Below are positions 20,941 through 42,200 of a stretch of DNA of 64,000 nt, in pieces. The notes under the pieces were generated by a model. It did no database searches. It was not told the origin of the DNA and saw nothing but the letters and a program-made list of their open reading frames with translations. The translations under genes and the position numbers were made by a program. Source of the stretch: Vitis vinifera (lineage: Eukaryota; Streptophyta; Magnoliopsida; Vitales; Vitaceae); contig NC_081811.1 in the NCBI RefSeq assembly GCF_030704535.1, forward strand, positions 3,488,501 to 3,552,500. Reading direction: 5' to 3'. Within the stretch, counting starts at the first letter, position 1, and the number at the start of each line of letters is the position of its first letter.

Positions 20941-22790
20941 GTTTGAGCTCCTATTTCTTTCATAGCGGGAGTACCTATCCTACCATTCCCCACAATGAAC
21001 AAGTTTTTTCTAATGGTGGGAGTGAGTTTATACATTGTTTTAGCACCATTAAATCTTTTGAAGAGGTATTTCTTGGGAGCATTTTGTACTGCAAAATATT
21101 TCTCATGTAAAGGTTTTTTAATTTTTATAACTAAATACACAAACTCCTTTTAATCTTTAATAGTTTTAAGCATTTATCTGATATCTGATCTGAATGACTG
21201 AATTTTTCCAACCAAATTTCAGGGAATGTTCATGGAGATACTGGGGATATAGCATGTGATGAGTATCATAAATACAAGGTCAGTTCCTTTTTTTTGTGAT
21301 CTTTTTTGTTGGAATAATCATGTGGAATGTTAATCTTCCTGGTTAGATCACCTCTGGTATGACTAATATAAGAGGTGGATGGTATAGAAGTATTCAATCT
21401 TGAAGAGCCAATATGTGGCCTGTTAAATGTATAGAAACATCTGAGTTACTTCTACATCTGAACCATTTCCTTCCCTGACAGCATTTATTTTTCCATTCCA
21501 CTTTTTCCAAGTGCCTATAAATTTGTTTATTGTTCATGTCCCATTGCAGGAAGATGTCAAACTCATGGTGGACACAGGCCTAGATGCCTATAGATTCTCC
21601 ATTTCCTGGTCTCGAATTATCCCAGGTATGATCACTAAACTGTAACTCATATCAACAAAGTTAGTACCTTGCAATTTCTGATGCTATCTCTCATAGTTAT
21701 GTTGCTATTGTTCTTTCAGATGGAAGAGGACCTGTCAATCCCAAGGGTTTAGCTTACTACAACAACCTAATCAATGAACTTATTAATCATGGTTGAGAGC
21801 AAGTTTCTTTCAGAAATGAACATACTGTTTGATTGGCATCTTTTAGAACATTTTTCTTGCATTCTATAGCATAAAGCAAAGCAACTTTTTCCATCCAAAA
21901 TGAGAGAAAATGCTTCCATTTTCCATTAGAACTCTGCCTTTTCTTATTGATTTACCTTCATCCCTTGATCAGGCAGGAATCCAACCGCATGTTACATTAT
22001 TCCACATTGATCTACCACAGGTGCTTGAAGATGAGTATGGGGGCTGGGTTATTTGAAGGATTGTGTATAGTTCTTAGCCCTCTGTCTTTTAACTTATCCC
22101 CATATTAAGCTTGGGCTACATACCCTGCAACAGGCACAAAATAAGCAATGAAAGTTATCTTATGTGGATGCAGGAGAGACTTCAAAGAATATGCTGATGT
22201 TTGCTTTAGAGAGTTTGGCGATAGGGTTTTGTAAGGATAATAATAAATAGGAAGCACAAGACGCTTATTGGCTTAAAGAACAGGGAAAAAAGGTAAAGAA
22301 ATTCATGTGAAATGGATGGAATGTAAGGATAATAATAAATAGGAAACACAAGAAGCTTATTGGGGTAAAGAAAAGGTAAAAAAGAAGAAGGAAAAGAACA
22401 GTGTGTGAGAACCTCAGCTTATATTTCGGGTCTGATTCCTGTTGCATGTTTGTCGATGCCTTGGTGTTTGGAGACCACCCTGACATGGTGAAGAAGAGAG
22501 CCGGCACAAGAATCCCAGCCTTCACTAAACAGGAATCCAAACAAGTCAAGGGTATCTTTGACTTCATAGGCATAAACCATTACAACACAGTACCATCCAT
22601 CAAGAACAACCCTGAGAAGCTGAAAATAATGAAGATGTGGGCGTAGATACGATATGTATATTCCCTTTTTTCACCTAAACCTGGTTCTCAAGCACTTCAA
22701 CTTAACTATCTCACCTTTTACGAACTGACCTGGATGAGCCGAGGTTCAATGTAGAAAAATGAGTCATTGCAGTCAGCTTAGTGTATTCCT
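20545..22790 (+). pseudogene. GH1 beta-glucosidase, array copy 4, rearranged and truncated
   Basis: Exons 1-6 are recognisable: 20545-20679, 20813-20876, 21223-21278, 21550-21625, 21720-21791, 21977-22064. Exon 6 has TGA at 22054-22056 in place of the CGA of LSRRIV. Exon 7 starts at 22174 but breaks off after the codons for FGDRVL, near 22232. There the sequence jumps to GH1 5'-leader DNA, present twice (about 22225-22275 and 22320-22400), then to the end of intron 8 and exon 9 (about 22448-22650). The exon 9 acceptor reads GCAT instead of GCAG, and exon 9 has an internal deletion near 22628. Intron 9 homology fades by about 22790. The rest of exon 7 and exons 8 and 10-13 are missing, so the nucleophile and acid/base codons are both absent. 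Confidence 0.85.
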
Positions 22791-23450
22791 CTTCAAATTC
22801 AATGAACTGACCATAGAAATTCTGTATTTCTCTCCTACCTCCCTTAATTTCCCTCTCTATAAAGTGGGGATCATTATTAACTGGTTGCTTAGTGTGAGGA
22901 AACAGAATTCAGATTGGCAGATTGATATGCTATATTTCAGGGTTTTCTGTAATTTTAGTAATAGAATTAAAATAGGAAAGATAATACAAAGCTTGAGGGA
23001 GTGTAAGTAGGGGTGACAAGGTTTAATATGGTTGACCAACACGACTTAGTCCAATTTTTTGTAGCCTGAGGAGTAGAATTAAGGCAAAGACATGAACAAC
23101 AGCCAAAATGAAGATACAAGCAACACATAGAGAGAGATGCCTAGAGGGAGAAACACTAAGTCATATCAATGTAACACCTGCAACCAATGCTGGTTTGGCA
23201 ATAAGAAATACAGAAGAACAAAACTCTTCTCCACCTCAGTTCTCTACAACTTAAAAGAACACACAAGATTATTCAATTCAATACATTTGCATTATTATTA
23301 TTTTTTATTTTAATTCCATTACTAAAATTACAGAAAAACCCTAAAAAATTACCAGACATTCTGATTCTCACATTAGGCAACCAAACTAGGATCCCCACTT
23401 TCTAGAACGAGAAAAAAAGGAAGTAGAAGAGGAATACAAACTTTGTAGGG
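22791..23450. other. Unrecognised spacer
   Basis: AT-rich, no confident gene. 23060-23450 could be 3' UTR of the putative minus-strand mini-gene that follows. Confidence 0.3.
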
Positions 23451-23979
23451 TCAGTCGATGTCCATGTTACCACCTTGGCCTTGGTCTTGGCTCCGCTGAT
23501 TCGCAAACTGAAAACCAACCCTGCTCACGGATTCTTGAGTCAATGCATGACATAAGACTACGTTTGATTCTCAGAAAATTTAAAGTCAGAAACAGAATCT
23601 TGATTTAGGAAAATACAAAAAGTCTAATATCACTTTCAAGAACTAATATTCTTTCGAAGTAACAAGAAACTATGTGATGTCATGTTTCAAAAGGCATCCC
23701 ACCTCAAAAACAATACACGAAACAGAAATAAATGACATAAACTATGAACTCCTGGTAATGTTCTTGAATTATTCCAAGAAATAAAGCCTGAATGACCCTC
23801 AAGAATCTAAAGATTTTAGACGCAAGGGCATTCTTTCTTGGAAATTTTAAGACGGTACAATGAGTAGAGAAGTAGAGCTTACTCAGAGAGAATTCTGGTG
23901 ATAAGACAATGAGAGCTTGGCATACTCGACAGAAGAAGGAATTGGCTCCAAGATTTTGATGGAATTCAAGAAGAGACAT
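23451..23979 (-). CDS. Possible two-exon small protein or gene remnant (67 aa)
   Basis: Exon 1 is 23979-23883 (97 nt, starts MSLLEFHQNLGANSFF). Exon 2 is 23557-23451 (107 nt, ends GQGGNMDID then TGA). The intron 23882-23558 has GT and AG ends, and the two exons join in frame (204 nt). The second exon has the polar, Gln-rich, acidic-ended look of a real C-terminus (SVSRVGFQFANQRSQDQ). A TTTAAAAT box lies upstream near 24115 on -. I do not recognise the family. It may be the end piece of a larger gene or a captured fragment. Confidence 0.3.
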
Positions 23980-24929
23980 TTCAAGCTTCAACTTCCAAAG
24001 AAAGTCGAAAAGCTATGGAATTCAAGGTTGAAGAGGAGAGATCGCAGGTAAATATGGTGGAAAGAGAATGGAGAGTTGGAATTGAAGAAAGTGTAAAGAG
24101 TAGTTGAATGGGATTTTAAAGCAAGGAGGTCTCTTGGAGCTTTATTTTTTCCTTGTCGCCTATTTGTTTTTAAACTAAATTTAATGATTGAAGTATAACC
24201 ATGCTCTATTCCTATAGCTTGGCTTCAAAATGGCCTTTCAACCAAATAAAAAATTCTATGTACTTATCTTTTGAAACTTTTGTTCAAAATGATTTCTTTC
24301 TGTTTTATTATCTCTTAATTTTTTTTATAAATAATGTTAGAAATCGAAGTTTCAAATTTTTGAAACTACGATTTCTAAATTTACACTAAAACCATATTTT
24401 AAAATGGAAACTTCTAAATAATTTAAAAAATAAAATATGAAGAGGATTACTTTGACCAATAGTTTGCAAATAGGCCTAGAATATAGATTTTTTATTTTTA
24501 GTTGAGGGCCTAATTTGACATAAAATTCCTATTCCTAAGCATATAGAACGTTGATACTTCTACTTAATTAAAGATTATGAATTATCATATTTCTTGAATT
24601 CCATTATATTGATTAGGTGATGTAAGAGCCATGCACATTTACGAATGAAGCCTTGTTGGCTAAGACCATTTCTAGTCCTTGCTCACCTATTTCTTAATTG
24701 TAGAATTATTTCAAAACTAATTAATTTGTATAAACATTTCCCACAATCTCTCTATTAAATTATTTATAATTTAAAATAAAAAATCAACTTAAAAAAACAA
24801 ATGCATGTTTCAGAATATTTTCCAAAACACTTATCTTAGGATATTGTGGCTCACATGACCATTTCAATATCTCTCTATAGGTTTAGTGATGTTGATTAGA
24901 CAAGTTGTCCTATTACAAGAAGGAGCACA

Positions 24930-25376
24930 ACGGGTTATTATGTTTTTCTTGGAGCAAATTGTATCTCTTGGTGTGCAAAGAAACAATCAACTATTGCTTG
25001 CTCGAGCATTGAGGTCAAGAATTGCTTTTTGCCCTTCTCCACAATTGAATTGACTTGGATTACTTAGTTTTTATGAGATATTGGTGTGTCCCTCTCTAAA
25101 CCACTATAATTATTTTGTAACAATATTAGCGCTTTTTACATGCCTGTTAATTCTATGTTTCATGCTTGTTCTAAAGATATTGAACTTGATTATCATTTTA
25201 CACGAGAAAGTAACTATAGGCACTCTTGTCACTCCTTATGTTTTCACACATTCTCAATTTACTGTTATTTTTATCAAATCTTTGTTAAAAGACGTCTTCA
25301 CCATGTTTTGGGATAAGTTAGGTGTCTATATACATTTTTACTCTAGTTTGAGGAGGCATGTTAAAGGAAATATTCA
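24930..25376 (+). pseudogene. Copia-type retrotransposon RNase H relic
   Basis: With frameshifts, + reads motifs of the Copia pol end: VFLGANCISWCAKKQSTIARSSIE at about 24940-25010, FSTIELTW at about 25036-25060, then IELDYHFTREKV-like words near 25183-25210, FIKSLLKDVF at 25270-25300 and LRRHVKG at 25348-25370. The order matches the family RNase H region to the pol stop. Stops and shifts show it is dead. LTRs were not found. Confidence 0.7.
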
Positions 25377-26860
25377 ATAAGGTACATTGAATCAAACACA
25401 TAAAGGATAGGAAGCACATAAAGACACTCTCATCAATATTTTCATAAATTCAGAGAAATCAAAGAAATCGAATATTAATTATATTTTATTTTATTTGATT
25501 TTAATATATTTTCTAATATGTTAAAAATATTATTTATTTATTTCCTTCTACAACTCATCTATATTTTTATATAAATTTCCAAAGGAAGTAGTAGAAAACA
25601 TAGCTTTTATTACCAAAGTATCAAACTTTACACCATCAACCTAATAATTTCAAAACAAAATTTTACCAATTGAACTATAAAATGATTAGACAAAATTTAC
25701 GTTAAGCTACATTGATTACGGAGATGGTAAGTATCAGCCAGCTTGAGAGGCTTACGGTTTATACAAATATTCAATGCAACAGGTAATCATATTCCTAAAT
25801 TTTAGAGACTACAATGAGAAATAACAAGACCTCTCAGTCGAGTGGGGTTGTAGGAATAGACCTTCAGGAGAGTGTCTTCATCCTGAAAGAGTTCAATTCC
25901 GCAACAAGCCCATTCATGTAGACTAGATTTCTTTCATTTCTTGGAAATGGGTTTACAATGATATGTGGTAAAGTCAGTGAAATACATCAACATTTATTGC
26001 TAGAGGAGAAACTTAAGTTATGTTTGGTTACAAAGAATTTGAAGAAAAATGCGGGGGAAAGAAAATAAAGAAAAAAAGTAAAAAAAAATAAAAATAAAGA
26101 AAAATAAAATAAAATTTTAAAATTAATAAATTAATTTTTTATCCTTTTTTTTTTTTCATTTATTTGATTCTTTTATATGATGGTTAAATAGTTTTAAAAT
26201 ACATCATTTTTTTTTAATAATTTTAATTTTATTTGACTTTCTCTCATTTTTTTTATTATATTAAAATCAAATATAAAAAAATTATTATTATTATTATTAT
26301 TATTTTCTTTCCTCGTGCTTACAGGACCCAACATAGTTAGAGATTTTGCCCAAATAAAAAGCTTCTAAATGTGAAAAAAAAACCAAGACAAGCCAGCAGC
26401 TGCAGTGGTCAGTTGCAAAGGATGAAAACCAACAGTTCTTTCTCAACTGATTTTGTATGGTTTTCAAGCCCCATCACAGCTTCCCTTTCTCCTCACCTAA
26501 AACCCTCTTTTCTCTCCTCTTCCCCAACCTTGTTCTGCTTGTCTCTCTCTCTCTCTGCTACTGTCCACAAAGACGGCCAAATTTCTTTTTCCAGTTGGAC
26601 CCCGCATCTTATCAGCTTCTGTGTGTATTTTATGGCACTAAAAGGATGCTCAAGAACAGCCAACTTGATGGGCATTTAGCCAATAAAGAGAGGTCCACCA
26701 ACTCATGGACTGGACCTCATGCTCCAACATTATCATTTTCTACTGAATTTTGACAAAACTGTTTGATAGGGACTTCTCGTGGACTGGACCTCGCAGTTGG
26801 CAAGGGAAGCCAAAAATCAAAATCACTTTTCACAAGAATTGGGACAGACATGTATTTTCA
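25377..26860. other. AT-rich spacer upstream of copy 5
   Basis: Low-complexity A/T runs at 26040-26305, including (ATT)n at 26281-26305. 26748-26790 resembles the upstream flank of copies 3, 4 and 6 (GACAAAACTGTTTGATAGGGAC). Short open frames at 26371-26753 look accidental. Confidence 0.4.
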
Positions 26861-26909
26861 CAAAATTTATGGGGATGTGTCCAGAAGTGAAATAGATGGA
26901 ATGTAAGGA
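26861..26909 (+). promoter_or_regulatory. Displaced core promoter of copy 5
   Basis: CAAAATTTATGGGGATGTGT (26861-26880), then CCAGAAG and TAGATGGAATGTAAGG. This parallels the copy 6 promoter at 33705-33760, but here it lies about 2.1 kb before the ATG because of the insertion at about 26902-28915. Confidence 0.55.
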
Positions 26910-28915
26910 CAAAAAGCCCATTTCAAGGGTATGATGGTCATTTCACACCTCAAGCCCAAAAGCTTAAGGTGGAAACGACACAAACATTCGTATTGTAATT
27001 GAAAATTTACCAATTATCAAATTCTTATTCAAAGTAGTATGACAAAATTCTAAAATCTCTAAGCATCAACTTAAAAAAAAAAACTAATACATCAACCAAA
27101 ATGTTATTGTCTAAATAACTCCAAAATCAAAATAATTCAAATGATAATTAAGTTTTAACATCTAAACAATGAAAAAAATAAAGAGAGTTTAAATAAATGT
27201 TCTAATAAAGCCGAATTTCCCTCCTAACGATCACTCCTCGCCCGAAGTGAGGTTACCGAAAAGATTATCAACAACTGAGGATGAACTCAAAGCCTAATAA
27301 GGAACATTAATACAGTTTTTTGGATCAAACATTTTCAATCATGTTTGTAAATAGGAGATATAACATATATTTATTTTCATAAAAACTTTTGAGTTTAAAA
27401 TACTAATACATTTAAATTATTCAACAAAACTTTTTCATATCCATTTCAAAACAATTTCTCATAAAAACCAAATCAAATGCATTCAAAATATCTTTACTTT
27501 GGTTATTGTATGACAAATGGTGCTCAATTATGTAAGACTTCACAATTGAGTAACTAGTTTCAAATTTGTTCCATTTAAGGTGAGCAAAACCAAATGTTAA
27601 TAATTATAACCCGTTGACTAGAACCATAAGGTCAATTATTATAACTCATTGACTAGGGTCATATAATATCAACTATTATAACTCGTTGATTATGGTCGAA
27701 AATGTCAACAATTATAATCCATTGACTAGGGTCATATAATCCGGAGTCAAAACACTTTATTTCATTAATTCAAACTTACAAAACAAAATATCATATCTCC
27801 TCAAATTTTCGCTTTTCATAAATAAACAAAGAAAATTCTCAAAAATGTTTTCCATACAAAACACATATTTGATCCATGCGAAAAGATAAAAATAATATTT
27901 TTACACATTTCAAAATATAATATAAAAAGAAAATTATTTTCTTTATATAAAAATCCGTATTAATTTCTCTTATCTTGAAAAAAACACTCAAAATCTTGAA
28001 GTATTTAACTCTAAATAATTTCCTTCTCACCTAACATAATATCATACACAAGATGAATTATTGATTATTTATCTAAATATATAAATTTGATAATCTTAAA
28101 AATATTTTATTTAGTATTAAGGATCCTAATTAATTTTTCATATTAATATTATTACCATCCAATATTATTTTCAACTTCTTAAACAATAATTTATTTCTCT
28201 TTTCTAATTTATCTAAATTAAATATTTTAAGAATATTTATTTGAATTAAACTATTATTACTATTATTTAAATCTCCTAACGAAAGTTAACAAATATCCCA
28301 TGCAATTTTTTATTTTATTTTCCAACAACTTCACACCAACTCCATTCATTATTATTGTTTCTTTTATTATTATTATTATTATTTTCAGTACCCAACAACA
28401 CCTTAACCGCCAAATCCTTCCTACGCATCTTTCATCATTTTTTTTTTCTTCTTTAAAATCAAAACTTTTAACCTTCATACTCACAAATTTTATGTAATTT
28501 TCACATCCGAAACTATATAATTTTTTTAATCTAAATATATTCATTTAAGTAATCAAAATTTATCGATTTCCATTAATAAATCAAACTATGTTTATAAATT
28601 TTTAATCTTTTTGACCTAGAAATTAATTAAACGAATTCTAATCAAAATTAAAATATTCCAAAGAATATATAAAATATTCAAAACTAATTAATGAATGTAA
28701 AATATTAATTTAAGGATTAAAAATTTTACTTAAAAAATTGATCTTCAAATCCTAAATCTCCAAATCTTCAACCTTATACTCTCTGAATAGAAAAGATAGG
28801 AAAAATCTAATTTATATCTAGGGTTTTAAATATGAAAAAGACATTTTTACCCTTATTAAATTACTTTAATTAATTAATAATTTCGAAATTACGATTTTAG
28901 GTTCGGGGCATTACA
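26902..28915 (-). mobile_element. Solo-LTR-like insertion in the copy 5 leader
   Basis: AT-rich block of about 2.0 kb between sequences that are adjacent in the other copies. Ends read TGTAAGGAC (26902 on) and GGGGCATTACA (to 28915), giving TGTAA/TTACA termini. On - it starts TGTAATGCCCC, like many plant LTRs. No pol coding and no clear 5-bp target duplication (TGGAA against TCAAC), so the exact edges are uncertain. It contains a 4-unit tandem repeat at 27598-27742. Confidence 0.5.
27598..27742. repeat. Tandem repeat, about 36-38 bp unit, four units
   Basis: Units begin AATTATAACCCGTTGACTAG and AATTATTATAACTCATTGAC, then two further variants, each with GTTGACTAGGGTCATA-like cores. They lie inside the LTR-like insertion. 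Confidence 0.75.
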
Positions 28916-28983
28916 TCAACAAATGGGCGTGATAAGAAGCTTATTGATGTAATGATAAGGAAAAGAACAGTAGGTGTTTGAGC

Positions 28984-32902
<3,919 letters not shown>

Positions 32903-33704
32903 GCTCTGCTTTGAATAGTCATCTATTGGTGCCTTCCCTTTCAACTGGCATGTTGACAACTTATCAACTCTTATTATCAGAACATTTTCTTTCTTAATAA
33001 GTATATTCAGTGATTTCTCATAGCTTGTCACTCAATTCAGAAAATATTATAGGTAAGTAAACTGGCTAGCCTTGGGTGTCAACCTAATATTTTTTTCAGA
33101 ACAAAATCTGAATCCAACTTTAGCTATCTTGATTCAGAGTATGTTATGTATAAGCCATCTTCAGGGGCTTACCGCCTATACATCCTTCATCAGCCTCCCG
33201 ATTCCAACAAAAATTCGCCACTGAACTGTAAAGTAATCTTGGTTGCAAGAAGTAACATCATGTTCTCAAAATTTCAGACAGATATGAGCAATAACAGTTA
33301 ATTGGGACTGCCCAACTTGTTTCAGCAAAAGATAGAAGCTTTAAACAAGATTCTCAAAATAAGTACATGTCTTCCAGAGGGAAAATTACAGCAACGGTCC
33401 AAATTAGCAGTAAAGAGAATCCACAATGAACAACTATTTGAATAGAAATCTCCTAGTCCAAGTCACCAAAGACGGCCGAATCAGTATACAACAAAGTTGA
33501 CAATATTGGCATGCTAGAGTTCAATTTGATCAAGCAACCTCCATCATTATGTTTTCAATGTCGACAAAAATGTGTGATGGAGACCGCCCATTCTCTAGAG
33601 GGAGGAAAGTTCCACCCAGCACAACTTTCGAGGATGCTGAAAATCAATACCCAATAATAATAATAAAAAAAGAAAAAAAGAAAAACCAGGACAGAAGTAT
33701 TTCC
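32903..33704. other. Spacer between copies 5 and 6, with RFI2 intron DNA
   Basis: 33285-33450 is clearly similar to 40590-40790 in the RING gene intron 3 (for example GGGACTGCCCAA and ATAGAAGCTTTAAACAAGAT, both present in each). 33030-33280 resembles the flank after copy 6 (38690-38890). Confidence 0.6.
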
Positions 33705-33752
33705 ACAAAATTTACGGGGATATGTCCAGAAGATTATTGTGAAAATATATGG
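33705..33752 (+). promoter_or_regulatory. Core promoter of copy 6
   Basis: CAAAATTTACGGGGATATGT (33705-33724) and TATA-like AAATATATGG (33743-33752), 95 bp before the ATG. This is the only promoter here that has both the ATTTATGGGG block and a good TATA box. Confidence 0.5.
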
Positions 33753-33837
33753 AATGTAAGGATAGTAATAAATGGGAAACATGAGGAGTTAATTGATGGA
33801 AAGACAAGGGAAAGAAGAATACAAAAAGTGTGTGAGC

Positions 33838-38221
<4,384 letters not shown>

Positions 38222-39249
38222 TAGGTTCTGTTTTGAATAGTTATGTCTTGGTGTGTTTCTCTTTCTGCTGCCTTATATTGGCAACACAATTTATCAGTTA
38301 TTTACTTGAACACAATTTCCTTTGATGACTGTTGGGATTTGAACCTGAACCCTGCCTAGAGATTTCAAGGTCCATTAGGACATTTGAACTATTTTTCCCT
38401 CCTTTTTTTGATTTTTTTTCTCCGAATTTCCATTTCACTCATCTTACCATAACCATCTACCATAACCTAATACTTCAACACATGCATATCTCAAATGAAT
38501 TTGACTTTGAACGGCTTAAAGTAGAATGCAACAGGTCAAACCCTTGAAAGGTATAATGCATCAAATTTAGTGCAATACTGGAACAAAATTTTCAACCTAA
38601 TTGAATAGGTTAGCATGTGGGTAACACAATCCATCAGTTACTATCAACAAGCAATTGTTATTCTTAACAATGTTATCTACTAAGTTCACAAGTTGTATTC
38701 AATTCAGAAAAATTTATGGATAGGCAATCTGGCCTTCCATGAGTTTCACCCTAACATTACTTCAGAACAAAACTTGATAGAAATTGAATAATACTGAATG
38801 CTAAAAAGTGATTACACAAAATCCACTTTAGCTGTCTTGATAAGCAAGATGGTGAAAACCTTAGATGCAAGTATGGTCATGTTCTCAAATTCCACGACCA
38901 GCAAAACCCAATGCATTTGGTTGAAAATTCAGAAAAAAGCTTGTCCCAACTGTGAACCATCCATTTCAAGTTATCCCATATAAACATATTTTATAAAGAG
39001 GGATTAAATGTCATTGCATGGCCACAAGATTGCCACAAAAGTGTTTTGCCAGCTTACCTTAGCCAAATTCCAGGGCCATATGACTGGACAAGTTTGCCGA
39101 AATTTACAGGAACAGACAATTGTTCACCAATTGTCAAATATATTTTTTTGGTTCCGGAATTGAGAAGTTCAGATGCAATTCAAATGAGAAGTTTTCAAAA
39201 AGCTGGGATGAATTGACTGACAAACTTTCTCAACCAACCTGGTGGGCAT
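38222..39249. other. Convergent intergenic region
   Basis: 3' flanks of copy 6 (+) and of the RING gene (-). No further gene seen. Parts (38690-38890) are shared with the spacer after copy 5. Confidence 0.5.
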
Positions 39250-42200
39250 CTAAGACCAGTGCCTCCAAAAGCTGCTAGACCTGCTGCCAGAATCAGAGCC
39301 ACCGGTAGCCTGATGAAACGATCCCCAGCCTGAGTCCCATGCATGAAAATGATTCAGTGATGGGTTTTCTGCCTCATGTATGTTTCGGATTGATGCTCCT
39401 GAAGGAGGAAAGATGTAGAAACCAGCACTGTGATCAGATTGTGAGGCTGCTGGCACTACAGGAGGCAAGGCCCTTGGACCATTGAATCTCCTGACACCAG
39501 GAACAATAGAAGTGGGCATGCCTGGAGAATTAGGAGGTGGATGTTGATGAGGTAGGGCATGGGAGATATGGATTCTTTCATAGGTTCGAAGAACACTGTT
39601 TCCTGGATGATTAGGGACAATTGAGGAGACAAATGCACTCCCAGCCCTATGACCAGACCTATGAAAAGTACAGGCATGCATATTAATATCTAATTGCTCT
39701 AATAAAGCACAACCTTGTTGATTTCTCAAACATGTTATTTGAACATGTGTTCTTCTAAAATGAATCAAAACGGGCTATGCTATATCAGAATAATGTATAG
39801 TTGAATGAAAAGAACATAGTTCACAGCTTTTTTCGAAGATTGCAATTTTTAATGGCTAAACAAAGTATGCATGTAAGTGGGTTTTCTTGAAAATTCATTC
39901 AACTAGTTTTTGCAATCCCTGTTCAATGAATCTTGCAACCAAAAAACATTTACAACTCATTTTGCATTTAACACAAAAAGATGAAACATCATGTACATCC
40001 CAACACCAAGAAAAAAAAAAGATAGATATTCCGAACTGATTAGAGCTTACCCAGGACCGAAGAGCAATGGATGCACAAAAGATCCAGACCTTGTCATAGC
40101 ATCAGATTCACCTCTCATAGATCTCAGTGTTGCAGGTAGAGCTGGAGCCTGTTCAGCACCGTTAATATGGCTGCTGGTTGGTGAGAAGGGAGGGGAATGA
40201 TGACCCCAACTTTGATATTGGATATCAATAGCAGGAAAAGCATGGGAAGAAAAGATCTCACTGTGTGCAGAGAGGCTATTCCAGTGATGATTGAAGTTCA
40301 GATCATCAACACTTTCAGAGGAGTTTGAGTGGGTGGGTGGAATGGGTCCAAAGTAAGCAACATATGAATGAGCTGCAGATGATGCAGCAGCATGTTCAGA
40401 TAATATGGCATGGTGTCCCTGTAAGTCATGATCTGCATGGAAAAAAACTCCTTTCTTGTATATTTAATCACCAAGGCACGACTGAATTTTGATCAGGAAA
40501 CCAATAGAAAAGAAAACACTTACGTGTAGTTGATGGAGATTCCACTTCCCTGAAAGATTTGAGGCATCAAAAGGTCAGAAACAGCAACGAGCAATAACAT
40601 TTATGGGACTGCCCAATTTGTTTCAGCAAAACATAGAAGCTTTAAACAAGATTCCCAAAAGAAGTCAATGTCTCTCAGTTATTTTCAGAATCCATAAAGG
40701 AAGTTGCAGCAGTAATATCAAAAGGGAAAATATTCCACTTATAATTTAAGAGAACCCCCATGAGCAATCATTTCAAAAAGAATCTGCATTGATACTCACC
40801 GAAGTTATACAGATCCATATGCTATCCAACACAAAAAAGCGTTTTTTCTTTTTCTTTTTCTTTTTCTTTTTTTCCTTTTCCTTTTGAGGAGTGGCATGTT
40901 AAAAAGGAAAGAAATAAAAATAAAAAAAATAAAAAAATGTGAGGTGTGATACAAGAATGGAATATATTGCACTTAACGCAGGGGTGAGACTTAGGAACTC
41001 CATAAGCATGAAGCGATTAGAAATGCCAGAAGAGCAACCAAAATAAAATTGAAAGCATTATGAAGCAGGCAGCAAACCAGCAAGGAAGAGAAGGTCAAAT
41101 AAAGACATAAAATTGGGTCCAGTAGAGATTTGCAAATTTAATAAATTTCCAACATGATCATGCAATCCTGGTACTACACAAGTAGTTCTACTAAATTAGT
41201 TATCAATTTACTAAATCTTGAACATTGAAGAAACAAAGAATAAATAGTAGAAGGATGACCATATCTAGAGACACAATAATGCTCTAGATTTTGAATTGTT
41301 AAAGTGCATACTCATGTAAACAAATAAAGCTTGCAAACTCCCACCAGAAGTGATGTTATTCGATGTGAAACAGGAGCACTTGCAAATCAACATAGAAAAT
41401 GTAGGAGAAAGTAACTCAAATGCAAGTCCATCTGTGCTTACTCAAAAGATGAACGAACTTGTGTAAATCCACTAAATGGACACCATTGCACTCTAAATGG
41501 CTGTAAAAAAGATGAATGACACAAGTGTTATCCATGAGGTAAAATCCAGAGTGTCTGTCAATAAACACAAATAGCTTCAATAGATACATAAAATATATGT
41601 ACAGAAAAAGTACAGAAAAATAAATGTACAATTGCTTCAATAGAAACATAAAATGGTAGAAAGATTTATACTCACTAAAGGACTGCTAATGGTCAATTTT
41701 GATATAGCTTAACAATAAATTTAGTTTTTTCAAATGATAGGATAGCACGAGCTTGATTTAAAAGAAATCTAAAGCACATGCATTCTAGACAATGTACTTC
41801 TAATTGTATCTCAAAGCAAGATATGATCATCATTCACAAAAGGTGGAATTATTAAACAACCCCTCATATTTTTTAGGGAAAAATTGATGCCCCAAGTCAA
41901 ATTTAGGAAAAATGTAAATTTAATCATACTATCCCCAAATGCAAGGGAGTGCTGAAGCAGGTTTTGAATTGGCAATGAAAATTGAAAGTGACCTTCAGCA
42001 CTGATGAGGGATTGGATACCAGCTATTGCTACTTGCGAATGATGGTTTTCCGGATGGCAGTTTCTCAAATTATTTTCAAAACTCTATAGTTCTTCCTCTG
42101 AGGAGTGAACAATCAAAGGTTCAGGCCCCTTCCCATTGCGCCAAATAAAACCTATGTGAAGATTGCCTCTAGATGTGAGAATTGCCTCATTTAGGGTTCT

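Noticed and set aside
26371-26753. Two overlapping plus-strand frames of about 100 codons
   Set aside because: C/T-rich DNA with frames on both strands, no splice pattern or motif, placed in the upstream flank of copy 5.
27598-27742. CRISPR-like spaced repeat
   Set aside because: Units are contiguous and diverged, with no unique spacers, in a plant genome.
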